Of a DNA stretch of 64,000 nucleotides, positions 1 through 7,796 are shown piece after piece. A program made the position numbers and the translations under genes. The stretch comes from JBBRDU01 sp038203615. GTDB lineage: Bacteria; Verrucomicrobiota; Verrucomicrobiia; Chthoniobacterales; UBA10450. Numbering within the stretch: the stretch's first letter is position 1; each line of letters starts with the position of its first letter. The notes beneath the pieces were generated by a model. The model made no database searches and was not told the origin of the DNA. It saw nothing but the letters and a program-made list of their open reading frames with translations. The stretch is taken from assembly GCA_038203615.1 (NCBI GenBank), contig JBBRDU010000003.1, positions 1 to 64,000 on the forward strand, in the 5' to 3' direction.

Positions 1-827
1 AAGCGCACTTCGCTGAAACCGAGCCAGTGATCGAGATAAAGCTCGCGCGCTTTTTCAAATTGATGACTGAGCAGATCGAGGATCACGACGCGCCCGTTCT
101 TTTTTAAAATCCGATGCGCTGCGGCCATGGCCCGCTCCGGCCGGATGGCGTGATGCAGGGCCTGGCTGAAAATGGCCAGGTCCACGCTGTTCTTGGCAAT
201 GGGCGGATCCTGGATGTCGCCCAGCCGGTACTCGAGATTCTTGAAGCCGTGTTTTTTGGCGAGGCTGGAGCCGAACTCGACCATCTTCGGGGAGTTGTCG
301 ATGGCGATGACCTTGCGCGCGTGGCGAGCGAGCAGCTGGGAAAGCGTCCCTTCGCCGGCCCCCAGATCGGCCACGGTCACGGGTGGAAGCAGGGCGATGA
401 GGGTATGAGCCAGCGCCTGCCAGGATCGGCCTGGCACGTAACTTCTCCCGAAGCGGCCGGCCAATTCGTCGAAATACTCGCGCGCTTTATCCTGTCGTTT
501 GCGCAAAACGACTTTCAGCGCGGTGCGATCATGCGCCGTTTCGGGCAACTCGGGCGCGAGCGTCCGCACAATCTCATGGACTCGGGCATGAGCCCCGTTC
601 TGATGGGGACGCCGGCCCGGGCCGTAGTAAACATTTTTGCCGGAGCGGCGATTGTCCACCACGCCGGCCCGTTTCAACTGGGCGAGATGACTGGAAATGC
701 GGGATTGCCCCATGCCGAGAATCTCCTGGAGTTCGGCCACGGAAAGCTCTTCCTCCTCGAGCAGGAGGAGGAGGCGGAGGCGGGTCGGATCGGCCAGCAA
801 GCGCAGTAAATTAATCGTTGACTCCAT
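1..827 (-). CDS. ArsR-type HTH regulator fused to SAM-dependent methyltransferase domain (SahR-like), C-terminus cut by window edge
   Basis: I read this by translating the complement; the gene runs off the left edge and about 275 codons are visible from ATG at 825-827. Residues about 5-65 form an ArsR winged helix (LLADPTRLRLL, then a recognition helix near QSRISSHLAQLKRAG). Residues about 145-255 are a Rossmann methyltransferase domain with motif I VADLGAGEG and acidic strand-2 end AIDNSPKM. Known biology: SahR of Proteobacteria is an ArsR-family regulator with an appended SAM/SAH-binding methyltransferase domain that controls methionine-cycle genes in response to SAH. Divergent placement next to metK-ahcY makes the same job likely here, but this is inferred from architecture and context. 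A catalytic methyltransferase is the alternative. Confidence 0.85.
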   Translation of the reverse strand, partial: MESTINLLRLLADPTRLRLLLLLEEEELSVAELQEILGMGQSRISSHLAQLKRAGVVDNRRSGKNVYYGPGRRPHQNGAHARVHEIVRTLAPELPETAHDRTALKVVLRKRQDKAREYFDELAGRFGRSYVPGRSWQALAHTLIALLPPVTVADLGAGEGTLSQLLARHARKVIAIDNSPKMVEFGSSLAKKHGFKNLEYRLGDIQDPPIAKNSVDLAIFSQALHHAIRPERAMAAAHRILKKNGRVVILDLLSHQFEKARELYLDHWLGFSEVR

Positions 828-840
828 CGGGACCCCGAAC

Positions 841-856
841 GATACATCTACGTATC
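841..856. promoter_or_regulatory. candidate operator palindrome between the ArsR-type regulator and metK
   Basis: A perfect inverted repeat GATAC-N6-GTATC lies in the 115-bp divergent gap, followed at 854-861 by the self-complementary octamer ATCATGAT. Size and position suit an ArsR-family dimer controlling both directions. No SAM or SAH riboswitch fold was recognised in this short leader. The binding role is inferred. Confidence 0.4.
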
Positions 857-942
857 ATGATCCGTCAATATGATCGAATGGATTAACCCGCCCAAACCGT
901 TCCGTTTCTTACTCTAGACCCAACCCTTTTCGTTTTTTATCC

Positions 943-2145
943 ATGCTTCGTCGCTTCATTTTTGCTTCCGAATCCGTGGGCGAAGGCCACCCGGATAAAG
1001 TTTGTGACACCATTTCCGACGCCGTCCTCGACGCCTGCCTGACGCGCGACCGCACCAGCCGCGTCGCCTGCGAGACCTACGCCAAAAGCAACGTGGTCGT
1101 CGTCGGCGGCGAGATCACGGTTCCTAATTTGCCGAAAGACGCCCATCTTGAGGACGTCATTCCGATCAATCAGATCGTGCGCGAAACCGTGCGTGAGATT
1201 GGCTACATCCACGACGACGACGTTTTTCATGCCCGGAAAATTTTCGTCAACATCCTCATCACCGATCAGTCGCACGACATCGCGCAGGGCGTAGACGCGA
1301 AGAAGGCGAAAGGCAAGAAATCCTCTGAGCAAGGGGCCGGCGATCAGGGCCTCATGTTTGGGTTCGCCTGCGACGACACGCCCGAATTGATGCCGGCGCC
1401 GATCATGTTCGCGCATCGGCTCGGTCGCGAGCTCACCCGGATCCGCAAGAGCGGGAAGGCCGAGTGGCTGCGGCCCGATGCCAAATCGCAGGTCTCCGTC
1501 ATTTATGAAAAGGGAAAACCGGTCGGTATTTCCAATGTCGTCATCTCCACTCAGCACACCGAGGACATCGAGCACAAAGGGATCGAAAAATTCATCATCG
1601 AGAAGGTCATCCGCAAGGTCCTGCCCAAGTCGATGCTGAACGGCAACACCAGGTTTCTGGTGAACCCGACGGGGCGCTTCGTCATCGGTGGACCGCAAGG
1701 GGACACCGGCCTAACCGGCCGCAAGATCATCGTTGACAGCTACGGCGGTTGGGGCCGGCACGGCGGCGGCGCTTTCTCGGGCAAAGATCCGAGCAAAGTG
1801 GACCGCAGCGCCGCCTATATGGGACGCTGGGTGGCCAAGAATGTGGTCGCCGCGGGTCTGGCCAGCCGCTGCGAAGTGCAATTCGCCTATGCCATCGGCT
1901 ATCCCGATCCCGTCAGCATGAACATTAACACTTTTGAGACCAATACCGTCTCCGAAGAAGCCATCGAGCGGGCCGTTAACCGCACTTTTTCTTTCAAACC
2001 CGCCGACATTATCGAGCAGCTCGACCTCCTGCGCCCGATTTACGGCAAGACCACGAATTACGGTCACTTCGGAAAGATCGACGATCCCGACATCACGTGG
2101 GAGAGCACCAAAATCTCCAGCAAACTGAAGAAAGCAGCCAAATAG
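943..2145 (+). CDS. metK: S-adenosylmethionine synthetase
   Basis: The 400-residue protein makes SAM from methionine and ATP in the cytoplasm. The N-terminal FASESVGEGHPDKVCD motif, the ACDDTPELMPAPI segment and the glycine-rich GGGAFSGKDPSKVDRSAAY signature are all present, and the length is close to the roughly 385-residue family norm. The start has no evident Shine-Dalgarno, as for many genes here. It is separated by only 4 bp from ahcY, so synthesis of the methyl donor and removal of its by-product are co-transcribed, probably under the divergent ArsR-type regulator. Confidence 0.97.
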   Translation: MLRRFIFASESVGEGHPDKVCDTISDAVLDACLTRDRTSRVACETYAKSNVVVVGGEITVPNLPKDAHLEDVIPINQIVRETVREIGYIHDDDVFHARKIFVNILITDQSHDIAQGVDAKKAKGKKSSEQGAGDQGLMFGFACDDTPELMPAPIMFAHRLGRELTRIRKSGKAEWLRPDAKSQVSVIYEKGKPVGISNVVISTQHTEDIEHKGIEKFIIEKVIRKVLPKSMLNGNTRFLVNPTGRFVIGGPQGDTGLTGRKIIVDSYGGWGRHGGGAFSGKDPSKVDRSAAYMGRWVAKNVVAAGLASRCEVQFAYAIGYPDPVSMNINTFETNTVSEEAIERAVNRTFSFKPADIIEQLDLLRPIYGKTTNYGHFGKIDDPDITWESTKISSKLKKAAK

Positions 2146-2149
2146 ATTT

Positions 2150-3583
2150 ATGAGCACCGCAAAAACCCAGACAGAAACGAAACAGGATTATAAGGTCGCC
2201 GACATTTCGTTGGCGGATTTTGGACGCAAAGAACTTTCCATTGCGGAAAAGGAGATGCCGGGGTTGATGGCGATCCGCGAAAAATACGCCAAGGAAAAAC
2301 CGCTCCAGGACGTGCGCGTGACCGGATCGCTCCATATGACGATCCAGACAGCCGTCCTTATCGAAACACTGGTCGATCTCGGTGCCATCGTGCGCTGGGC
2401 CAGCTGCAATATTTTCTCGACCCAGGACCACGCCGCCGCCGCCATCGCCCAGGCGGGCGTGCCCGTCTTCGCCTGGAAGGGCGAGAGCCTGGAGGAATAC
2501 TGGTGGTGCACCTACCAGGCGCTCTCTTTCCCGGGGGGCCAGGGCCCTCAGCTCATTGTGGACGACGGCGGCGACGCCACGCTCCTCATTCACAAAGGCT
2601 ACGAGTTGGAAGAAGGCGCCGCGTGGGTCAAAACCAAATCGGCCAACAAGGAAGAGCAGGTCATCAAAGATCTGCTCATCGAAGTGCAGCGCGAAAATCC
2701 CTTCCGCTGGCACGAACTGGTCAAGGAATGGCGTGGGGTTTCCGAGGAAACAACCACCGGTGTGCATCGCCTCTACAAGATGCACCAGGATCACAAGCTG
2801 CTCGTCCCGGCCATTAACGTGAACGATTCCGTCACCAAATCGAAGTTCGACAATCTCTACGGCTGCCGGCACTCGTTAGTCGACGGGCTGAACCGCGCCC
2901 TCGACGTCATGATCGCTGGCAAAGTGGCGGTCGTGTGCGGCTACGGCGACGTCGGCAAAGGCTGCGCCCAATCCCTCCGCGGACAGGGCGCGCGTGTCGT
3001 CATCACGGAGATCGATCCGATCAACGCGCTCCAGGCCGCCATGGAAGGCTACGAAGTTACCACCATCGAAGACACCCTCGGCTGGGGGAACATCTATATT
3101 AGTACCACCGGCAACGTGGACATCATCACACTCGAACACATGGAGAAGATGAAAGATCAGGCGATCGTGGCCAACATTGGTCACTTCGATAATGAAATTC
3201 AGGTCGATCGCTTGAACGAAGCGAAGGGCGTCAAGCGGACGAACATCAAGCCGCAGGTGGATAAGTACACCTTTGCCGACGGCCACGAGATTTTCATGCT
3301 GGCCGAGGGTCGGCTGATGAACCTGGGCTGCGCCACGGGACACCCCAGTTTTGTCATGTCGAACTCCTTTTCCAATCAGGTCCTGGCCCAGCTCGATCTC
3401 TGGAACAATCGCGAAACCTACAAGGCTGGCGTCTACGTGCTCTCCAAGAAACTCGACGAAGAAGTGGCGCGTCTTCACCTGGAAAAAATCGGCGTCAAGC
3501 TGACCAAACTGACCAGGGAACAGGCCGATTACCTCGGCGTAGCCGTGGAAGGCCCCTTCAAGTCAGAGCATTACCGCTACTAA
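2150..3583 (+). CDS. ahcY: adenosylhomocysteinase (SAH hydrolase)
   Basis: The 477-residue enzyme reversibly splits S-adenosylhomocysteine into adenosine and homocysteine, relieving product inhibition of methyltransferases. Visible signatures are GSLHMTIQTAVLIETL, SCNIFSTQDHAAAA, the NAD-binding GYGDVGKGCAQSLRGQGARV, and the conserved C-terminal tail ending KSEHYRY that completes the neighbouring subunit's NAD site. The length fits the longer bacterial form with an internal insert. It follows metK by 4 bp in one operon. Confidence 0.97.
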   Translation: MSTAKTQTETKQDYKVADISLADFGRKELSIAEKEMPGLMAIREKYAKEKPLQDVRVTGSLHMTIQTAVLIETLVDLGAIVRWASCNIFSTQDHAAAAIAQAGVPVFAWKGESLEEYWWCTYQALSFPGGQGPQLIVDDGGDATLLIHKGYELEEGAAWVKTKSANKEEQVIKDLLIEVQRENPFRWHELVKEWRGVSEETTTGVHRLYKMHQDHKLLVPAINVNDSVTKSKFDNLYGCRHSLVDGLNRALDVMIAGKVAVVCGYGDVGKGCAQSLRGQGARVVITEIDPINALQAAMEGYEVTTIEDTLGWGNIYISTTGNVDIITLEHMEKMKDQAIVANIGHFDNEIQVDRLNEAKGVKRTNIKPQVDKYTFADGHEIFMLAEGRLMNLGCATGHPSFVMSNSFSNQVLAQLDLWNNRETYKAGVYVLSKKLDEEVARLHLEKIGVKLTKLTREQADYLGVAVEGPFKSEHYRY

Positions 3584-3684
3584 ACAACGATTCGCAGGAG
3601 AGAGGATTGCCAGGAACGGCGCGCTGCGCCGTCCACTCCGGGCGTGAATTCTTATTTCTGTGCCCTAAAGACCAGAAAATTTTC

Positions 3685-3789
3685 GCCACAGATTGACACA
3701 GATGAAGGAGGCTTCCCCCTCTGTGAAATCCGGGTTCATCTGTGGCTAACCGGCTTCCTCATTCGGCGGTCACAGACCGCCGCTACAGG
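3685..3789. repeat. palindromic repeats in the 3584-4034 intergenic gap
   Basis: The 451-bp gap holds no convincing gene. A CACAGAT-type repeat (left arm 3685-3706, right arm 3721-3746, sharing GCCACAGAT and CACAGATGAA with their complements) is followed by a 6-bp hairpin GGCGGT-CACAG-ACCGCC at 3765-3781. The CACAGAT family recurs as a perfect inverted pair at 50354-50631 and as a single arm near 52588-52612. I see nothing else in the gap. Confidence 0.7.
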
Positions 3790-4034
3790 TTCATCGGTGA
3801 TTTGATTTCCTAAGGCGAAACGGCCATTTTAGCAGAAGTCGTTCGGCTTACCCATGTGTCTGCAAATGCATCTTACGGGGCCGCTTGTGAATTGATCCGC
3901 CTACGCAGGAATAATCAGGAATCCTCTATTTTTACACCGCTAGGTTACACACCGGGTGACACAAAAATTCACTTACTCCCGTCGCAGTCACAGAGCAAAG
4001 CGCGACCGATAGTGAATGCTCCCATCCCCTGAAT

Positions 4035-4787
4035 ATGCCTCGCGTGAGTAAACTGGTCGTAAAAGCCGCGATACTTTGCGCGGCTCAATTTGCCTACGGG
4101 CAAGGCGGACCGCCCATGATCACAGATGATCCCGGCACACCCGGGAACGGTAAGTGGGAGATCAACCTCGCGACCGCTTTCGAACATCGTTCGGGAGAAA
4201 CGTCCTTGGATATTCCAGCCGTGGACCTCAACTATGGCGTTGGAGAACACATCCAACTGACCCTCCAGACAACGCCGGCCCTCCTTTTTCGATCCGACCA
4301 CGGACCGGTCGGCGGCATCGGGGGTACGGAGGCCGCATTGAAGTGGCGTTTCTTTGATGAGGAAAAGTCCGGCTTCGACGTATCGGCCTTTCCGCGCGTT
4401 CTATTCAACGTGGCCCAGTCATCCGTCCGCAGGGGCCTTGCGGAAGACGGCACCCGTTTTCAACTACCGATACAGATCGCCCGACATTGCGGCCCGCTCC
4501 AGGCCGATTTCGAATTCGGCTCACTCATCTCGACGGTCGGTCGCAGTGAATGGCTTTACGGCATGGTTGGGGGCGTCGATTTGAGCAAGAAAACTAGAGT
4601 CATGGCGGAATTGCACGGCACTTCACGCTCCAATTTCTCGCGTGATGTCCTGACCGTGAACCTTGGTTTACGACAGGAGATCACTCCGGCCTGCATTCTC
4701 ATTGCCTCACTGGGACATCAAGTGCGATCGGCCGAGCAGGATCACCTCGCCCTGATCGGTTATTTGGGCGTGCAGCTGCTCTACTGA
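4035..4787 (+). CDS. exported beta-barrel-like protein, probable outer membrane
   Basis: The 250-residue protein has a signal peptide of about 22 residues ending FAYGQ. A mature domain of alternating short beta strands then begins PPMITDDPGTPGNGKWEINLA. The TDDPGTPG start and the amphipathic strands resemble the transporter-like proteins grouped with the MetA-pathway-of-phenol-degradation family, which are predicted outer-membrane barrels. The chain ends in an aromatic residue (LLY), as many barrels do. Substrate unknown. A decayed second copy of its 3' end lies at 5717-5778. Confidence 0.6.
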   Translation: MPRVSKLVVKAAILCAAQFAYGQGGPPMITDDPGTPGNGKWEINLATAFEHRSGETSLDIPAVDLNYGVGEHIQLTLQTTPALLFRSDHGPVGGIGGTEAALKWRFFDEEKSGFDVSAFPRVLFNVAQSSVRRGLAEDGTRFQLPIQIARHCGPLQADFEFGSLISTVGRSEWLYGMVGGVDLSKKTRVMAELHGTSRSNFSRDVLTVNLGLRQEITPACILIASLGHQVRSAEQDHLALIGYLGVQLLY

Positions 4788-4819
4788 GAGTCCGCCGGTC
4801 GCTCTTCTTTTGGTAACAG

Positions 4820-5605
4820 TTAACCCGTTTTTGAAGCCGGCTTTTGCGGGAAAATCAGGATCAACGCGACGATCACCACGAGGAGCGCTAGAGACGCGGT
4901 ATAACGGCTCAGAGACAACCCTCCTTTGGCGAGAGGCTTATCGAGAAAATCGCCGACGACGGCTCCGAGCGGGCGAGTCAAGATGAATGCGGCCCAAAAC
5001 AAAATAACGCGCGAAAGGCTCGTGAAGGAGTAGAGAAGAGCGGTCACCAGGAGTAAACCACCGACCACCGCGGCAGCCCCGAGATAGCCCATCTGATTGG
5101 TATCCGCTACCCAGTCGCCGAGTGCTGTACCCAGCGTCTGCGAGAACATGATTGTGACCCAATAGAAGATCTCGACCTTCGGCGTATTCACGGTTTCGAT
5201 AGAGATGCTCCCGGTTGACCAACGCCAGGTCAAAAGCGACGCAATGACCAGGATCAGCAATATGGTAGAACCGCCGGTGTAGCCGATGCCGAGCGATCTG
5301 GTGCAATAATCGGCCAGCGTGGTCCCGACCGTCGTCGTTGCGACGATAGTCAGCCAGTAGAGGAACGGGTGAAATTTCTTCGCCTTGATCTGCACGAGGA
5401 CCGCGGCCACAAAAATAACGCCGAATATTGCCGTTCCGATAAGATAGCCGGTGCCAGTGGCCGCGGCGGTCGTTTCGCCAAGCCACGACATGGTGACGGC
5501 GTCGCCGCCGGTCTCGCCCAGCGTGGTCGCCAGGATCTTAACGATCCAGAATACAAACGTTACCAGTGGTACCTTGGCAACGACCTCCGATGTCCTTTCG
5601 TCCAT
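4820..5605 (-). CDS. COG4705-type integral membrane protein with internal repeats
   Basis: The 261-residue, highly hydrophobic protein has about eight predicted membrane helices. A short motif recurs four times (TLGETGGDA, TVGTTLADY, TLGTALGDW, PLGAVVGDF), always with a conserved acidic residue in a helix and roughly evenly spaced, so the protein looks like a four-fold repeat. This matches the uncharacterised COG4705 membrane family; function is unknown, though the buried acidic residues suggest ion or small-solute handling. The gene lies between the intact gene at 4035-4787 and the decayed copy of that gene's 3' end. Confidence 0.75.
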   Translation of the reverse strand: MDERTSEVVAKVPLVTFVFWIVKILATTLGETGGDAVTMSWLGETTAAATGTGYLIGTAIFGVIFVAAVLVQIKAKKFHPFLYWLTIVATTTVGTTLADYCTRSLGIGYTGGSTILLILVIASLLTWRWSTGSISIETVNTPKVEIFYWVTIMFSQTLGTALGDWVADTNQMGYLGAAAVVGGLLLVTALLYSFTSLSRVILFWAAFILTRPLGAVVGDFLDKPLAKGGLSLSRYTASLALLVVIVALILIFPQKPASKTG

Positions 5606-5716
5606 TTTTGTCCTCTCACAATCATTGTTGGCTGCTGGCCCGCTGCCGTAATCTTGTCGGCAATATAACCGAACTCAAACGGTATTGACGGCATTGCGAT
5701 GTGGATCGTCAGAAAC

Positions 5717-5778
5717 AGGATCACCTCGCGCTGATTGGCATCTAGGCGTGCAGTTGCTCTACTGAGCGTCGCCGGTCG
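5717..5778 (+). pseudogene. decayed duplicate of the 3' end of the 4035-4787 gene
   Basis: The sequence matches 4738-4801 closely through the last codons and past the stop (shared AGGATCACCTCGC, GGCGTGCAG, TGCTCTACTGAG and GCCGGTCG). It has scattered substitutions, a one-base loss and an early in-frame TAG after DHLALIGI. Similarity fades upstream of about 5710. It is a remnant of a paralogous or duplicated gene. Confidence 0.75.
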
Positions 5779-5790
5779 AATGGAGTCTTC

Positions 5791-6501
5791 CTAACTCTTG
5801 ATCCGCTTGCGCAGTTTCAGGTTCAGTATCTCCACGGCTAACGAGAAGGCCATGGCGAAGTAGGTGTAACCTTTCGGGATGTGAAATCCGCAGCCGTCGG
5901 CGATCAGATTCATGCCGATGAGCAGGAGGAAACTGAGCGCGAGCATCTTGATGGTGGGATGTTTCTCGATAAATCCGCTCACCCTTTCGGCGAACACCAT
6001 CATGACGCCCACGGCCAGGATGATGGCAATGATCATGACCGCTATTTCGTCAACCATGCCGACCGCGGTTATGACGGAATCGAGCGAGAAGATGACGTCG
6101 AGCAGCAGGATCTGGATGAGAACCGCGGCCAAGGAAGGAAAAGCCCGCGCGGCGCTGTGCTCATCTTCATCCTCCAGCCGGTGATGGATCTCGCGCGTGC
6201 TCTTGGCCAGCAGAAACAAGCCGCCCGCCACCAGGATGAGGGCACGGCCGGTTAAACTAAAAGTGCCGAACGAGAAGAGCGGATGGGTCAACCGCATGAT
6301 CCAGGAAAGGGAGAGGAGCAACAGGATGCGCATGATCATGGCCAGGGCCAGTCCGCAGAGCCGCGCGCGCCCCTGGCTCGCCTTGGGGAGGCGGCCGGAC
6401 AGGATGGAAATGAAGACGATATTATCGATCCCGAGAACGATCTCGAGAATCGTCAGGGTCAGGAGGCCGATCCAGGCATTCGGATTTGAGAACCAGTCCA
6501 C
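5791..6501 (-). CDS. TerC-family integral membrane protein
   Basis: The 236-residue protein has about seven membrane helices. Diagnostic TerC features are the helix-1 LEIVLGIDNIVFISILSGRLP motif (acidic residues in EIVLGIDN) and its counterpart LDVIFSLDSVITAVGM in helix 4, separated by a charged cytoplasmic loop (HHRLEDEDEHS). TerC/Alx proteins are implicated in tellurite resistance and in Mn2+ export that helps metallate exported proteins. No tellurite genes lie nearby, so metal homeostasis is the safer reading. Single gene. Confidence 0.9.
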   Translation of the reverse strand: MDWFSNPNAWIGLLTLTILEIVLGIDNIVFISILSGRLPKASQGRARLCGLALAMIMRILLLLSLSWIMRLTHPLFSFGTFSLTGRALILVAGGLFLLAKSTREIHHRLEDEDEHSAARAFPSLAAVLIQILLLDVIFSLDSVITAVGMVDEIAVMIIAIILAVGVMMVFAERVSGFIEKHPTIKMLALSFLLLIGMNLIADGCGFHIPKGYTYFAMAFSLAVEILNLKLRKRIKS

Positions 6502-6522
6502 GTGCTAGCCGCTTCCCTCAGG

Positions 6523-6873
6523 TTACTCTTGCGCGGCGGTCGCCACCTCCACGTAACCGCAGCCTTTCTCGCGTCCGTGCCGCCAGACCCCGGAAACATG
6601 GACCCGCCGGCTGCGGCGCGCCGCGTCTGTGAGCAGCCTCGATTCGTTGAAGCGCGCGGCCAGCCAGACCGGGCTTCGCGAGTTGCGCGGTTGAAAGTTG
6701 AACATCACTTGCGGCGCACAGGGCTGCCCCTGGTGCATGGTGACGCGACCTACGCCATCAAATTTGCCTCCGACCGGCGCAGCCTTGACCGGTGGGCGCG
6801 CCTCCGTTTGCGCGCAACTGGCCAAGACGATGGAAACGGCCGCACCCAGCATCGATTTGAAGATTGGTTTCAT
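6523..6873 (-). CDS. small predicted lipoprotein, unknown function
   Basis: A 116-residue protein is read from ATG at 6873; a start three codons earlier is also possible. The signal peptide ends in a good lipobox, LASC, so the mature chain begins at Cys and should be lipid-anchored. The mature part contains GKFDGVGRVTMHQGQPC and VHVSGVWRHGREKGCGYVEV, with two further Cys that could pair. No family recognised. Confidence 0.65.
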   Translation of the reverse strand: MKPIFKSMLGAAVSIVLASCAQTEARPPVKAAPVGGKFDGVGRVTMHQGQPCAPQVMFNFQPRNSRSPVWLAARFNESRLLTDAARRSRRVHVSGVWRHGREKGCGYVEVATAAQE

Positions 6874-6903
6874 TTTCAACAAATTCCCTTCGTCAGGTTT
6901 TGA

Positions 6904-7422
6904 TCATCTTTGCGCGCGCGCCTCAATTTTTTTCGCGAGGTAGGCGGAAAAGTATCCGGCATAACGTTGCTGCAATTCGCGGCGTTGCCAGTCTTTCCCG
7001 CGGAGGGTGCCCCGGCAATTCGCGGCGCCGCAATGACATTCTACGGAATAATCATCGTCATCGGTCAGGGCCCAGTCGTGCGTCAGTTCCTCGTTTTCTG
7101 AAATATCGCGCATGGCCACGAAAGTAATCTCGCCGCGCAGGCCGAGGTTCGGCTCACAGGAGTGGTTGCTATAAAGCATGGAGCCGTCCCGCTCGTCCGC
7201 CGTGAGAGGCGCGATAAAAAAATCATCGCCCACCTGAATCTCGACCGGACCCAGTTGGGGAGTGATTGCCCGAAGCTGCGCATGTGAAATAATATGTCCG
7301 CCCTTCACGGCGACGACTTCGCCCTGCGCGATTGCGTCTTTGGCGAACAAACCGTGCCCATGGATCGGGCTCGGGCGCACTTCCGTCTTGGGAGAGCGAT
7401 AGGACAGGGGAGCTGCCAGCAT
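6904..7422 (-). CDS. SET-domain protein with post-SET cysteines
   Basis: The 172-residue protein is read from ATG at 7422, because longer in-frame starts run through repeat DNA. It carries SET motifs in order: HGLFAKDAIAQGEVV, the NHSCEPNLGLRGEITFVAMRD core with the catalytic NHSC box, ENEELTHDWAL, and the post-SET CHCGAANCRGTLRGKDW that binds zinc near the active site. SET proteins transfer methyl groups from SAM to lysine; bacterial substrates are mostly unknown. The whole chain is little more than the domain. Confidence 0.85.
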   Translation of the reverse strand: MLAAPLSYRSPKTEVRPSPIHGHGLFAKDAIAQGEVVAVKGGHIISHAQLRAITPQLGPVEIQVGDDFFIAPLTADERDGSMLYSNHSCEPNLGLRGEITFVAMRDISENEELTHDWALTDDDDYSVECHCGAANCRGTLRGKDWQRRELQQRYAGYFSAYLAKKIEARAQR

Positions 7423-7796
7423 CGGAAAGGAGATAACATAGACTGCGCCCTCCACGAAATGTCCGCGTGCTCCGTGAGCAAAGGGGGATCGGCCGCTCCT
7501 CGGGCACACCCTAGCCTTGGTGAAGGCGGCGATGACGATGCCCACATGGGCGGCGAAGCCGCCCATGAATAACAACGCGCTCGGAAATCGCGTTCCACCT
7601 GATTGCCGCGTGATCCCAAGCCAAAGGTGGATCGGCCTCTCCGAGGACGATGCCTAAAACAAAGCGGCGGATGCCGCTCATGATGGGCGCCCCAGGGCGC
7701 CCACATATTAGCAACGCGCTCGCCGCCTTCGCCAAGGCTATGGCGTGCCAGGGAAATAGCGCCCCACCTGATTGCCGACATCACAGCCTCGTTAGG
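7423..7796. repeat. non-coding block with two copies of a GCAACGCGCTCG repeat
   Basis: This 374-bp gap has no credible gene. It contains AACAACGCGCTCGG...TTCCACCTGATTGCCG near 7569-7605 and a second, longer copy from 7710 to about 7783 containing CCTTCGCCAAGGCTA at 7726-7740, plus a GGGCGCC-rich hairpin near 7685-7703. The same string occurs at 60372-60401, so this is one family of dispersed elements. Confidence 0.65.

Noticed and set aside
114..809. Plus-strand open frame of 231 codons at the left edge
   Set aside because: It is antisense to the ArsR-methyltransferase gene, whose complement gives clear HTH and methyltransferase motifs; the plus frame gives no recognisable protein.
828..942. 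SAM or SAH riboswitch in the metK leader
   Set aside because: The 115-bp gap shows no paired core or pseudoknot of a SAM or SAH riboswitch; the palindrome fits a protein operator better.
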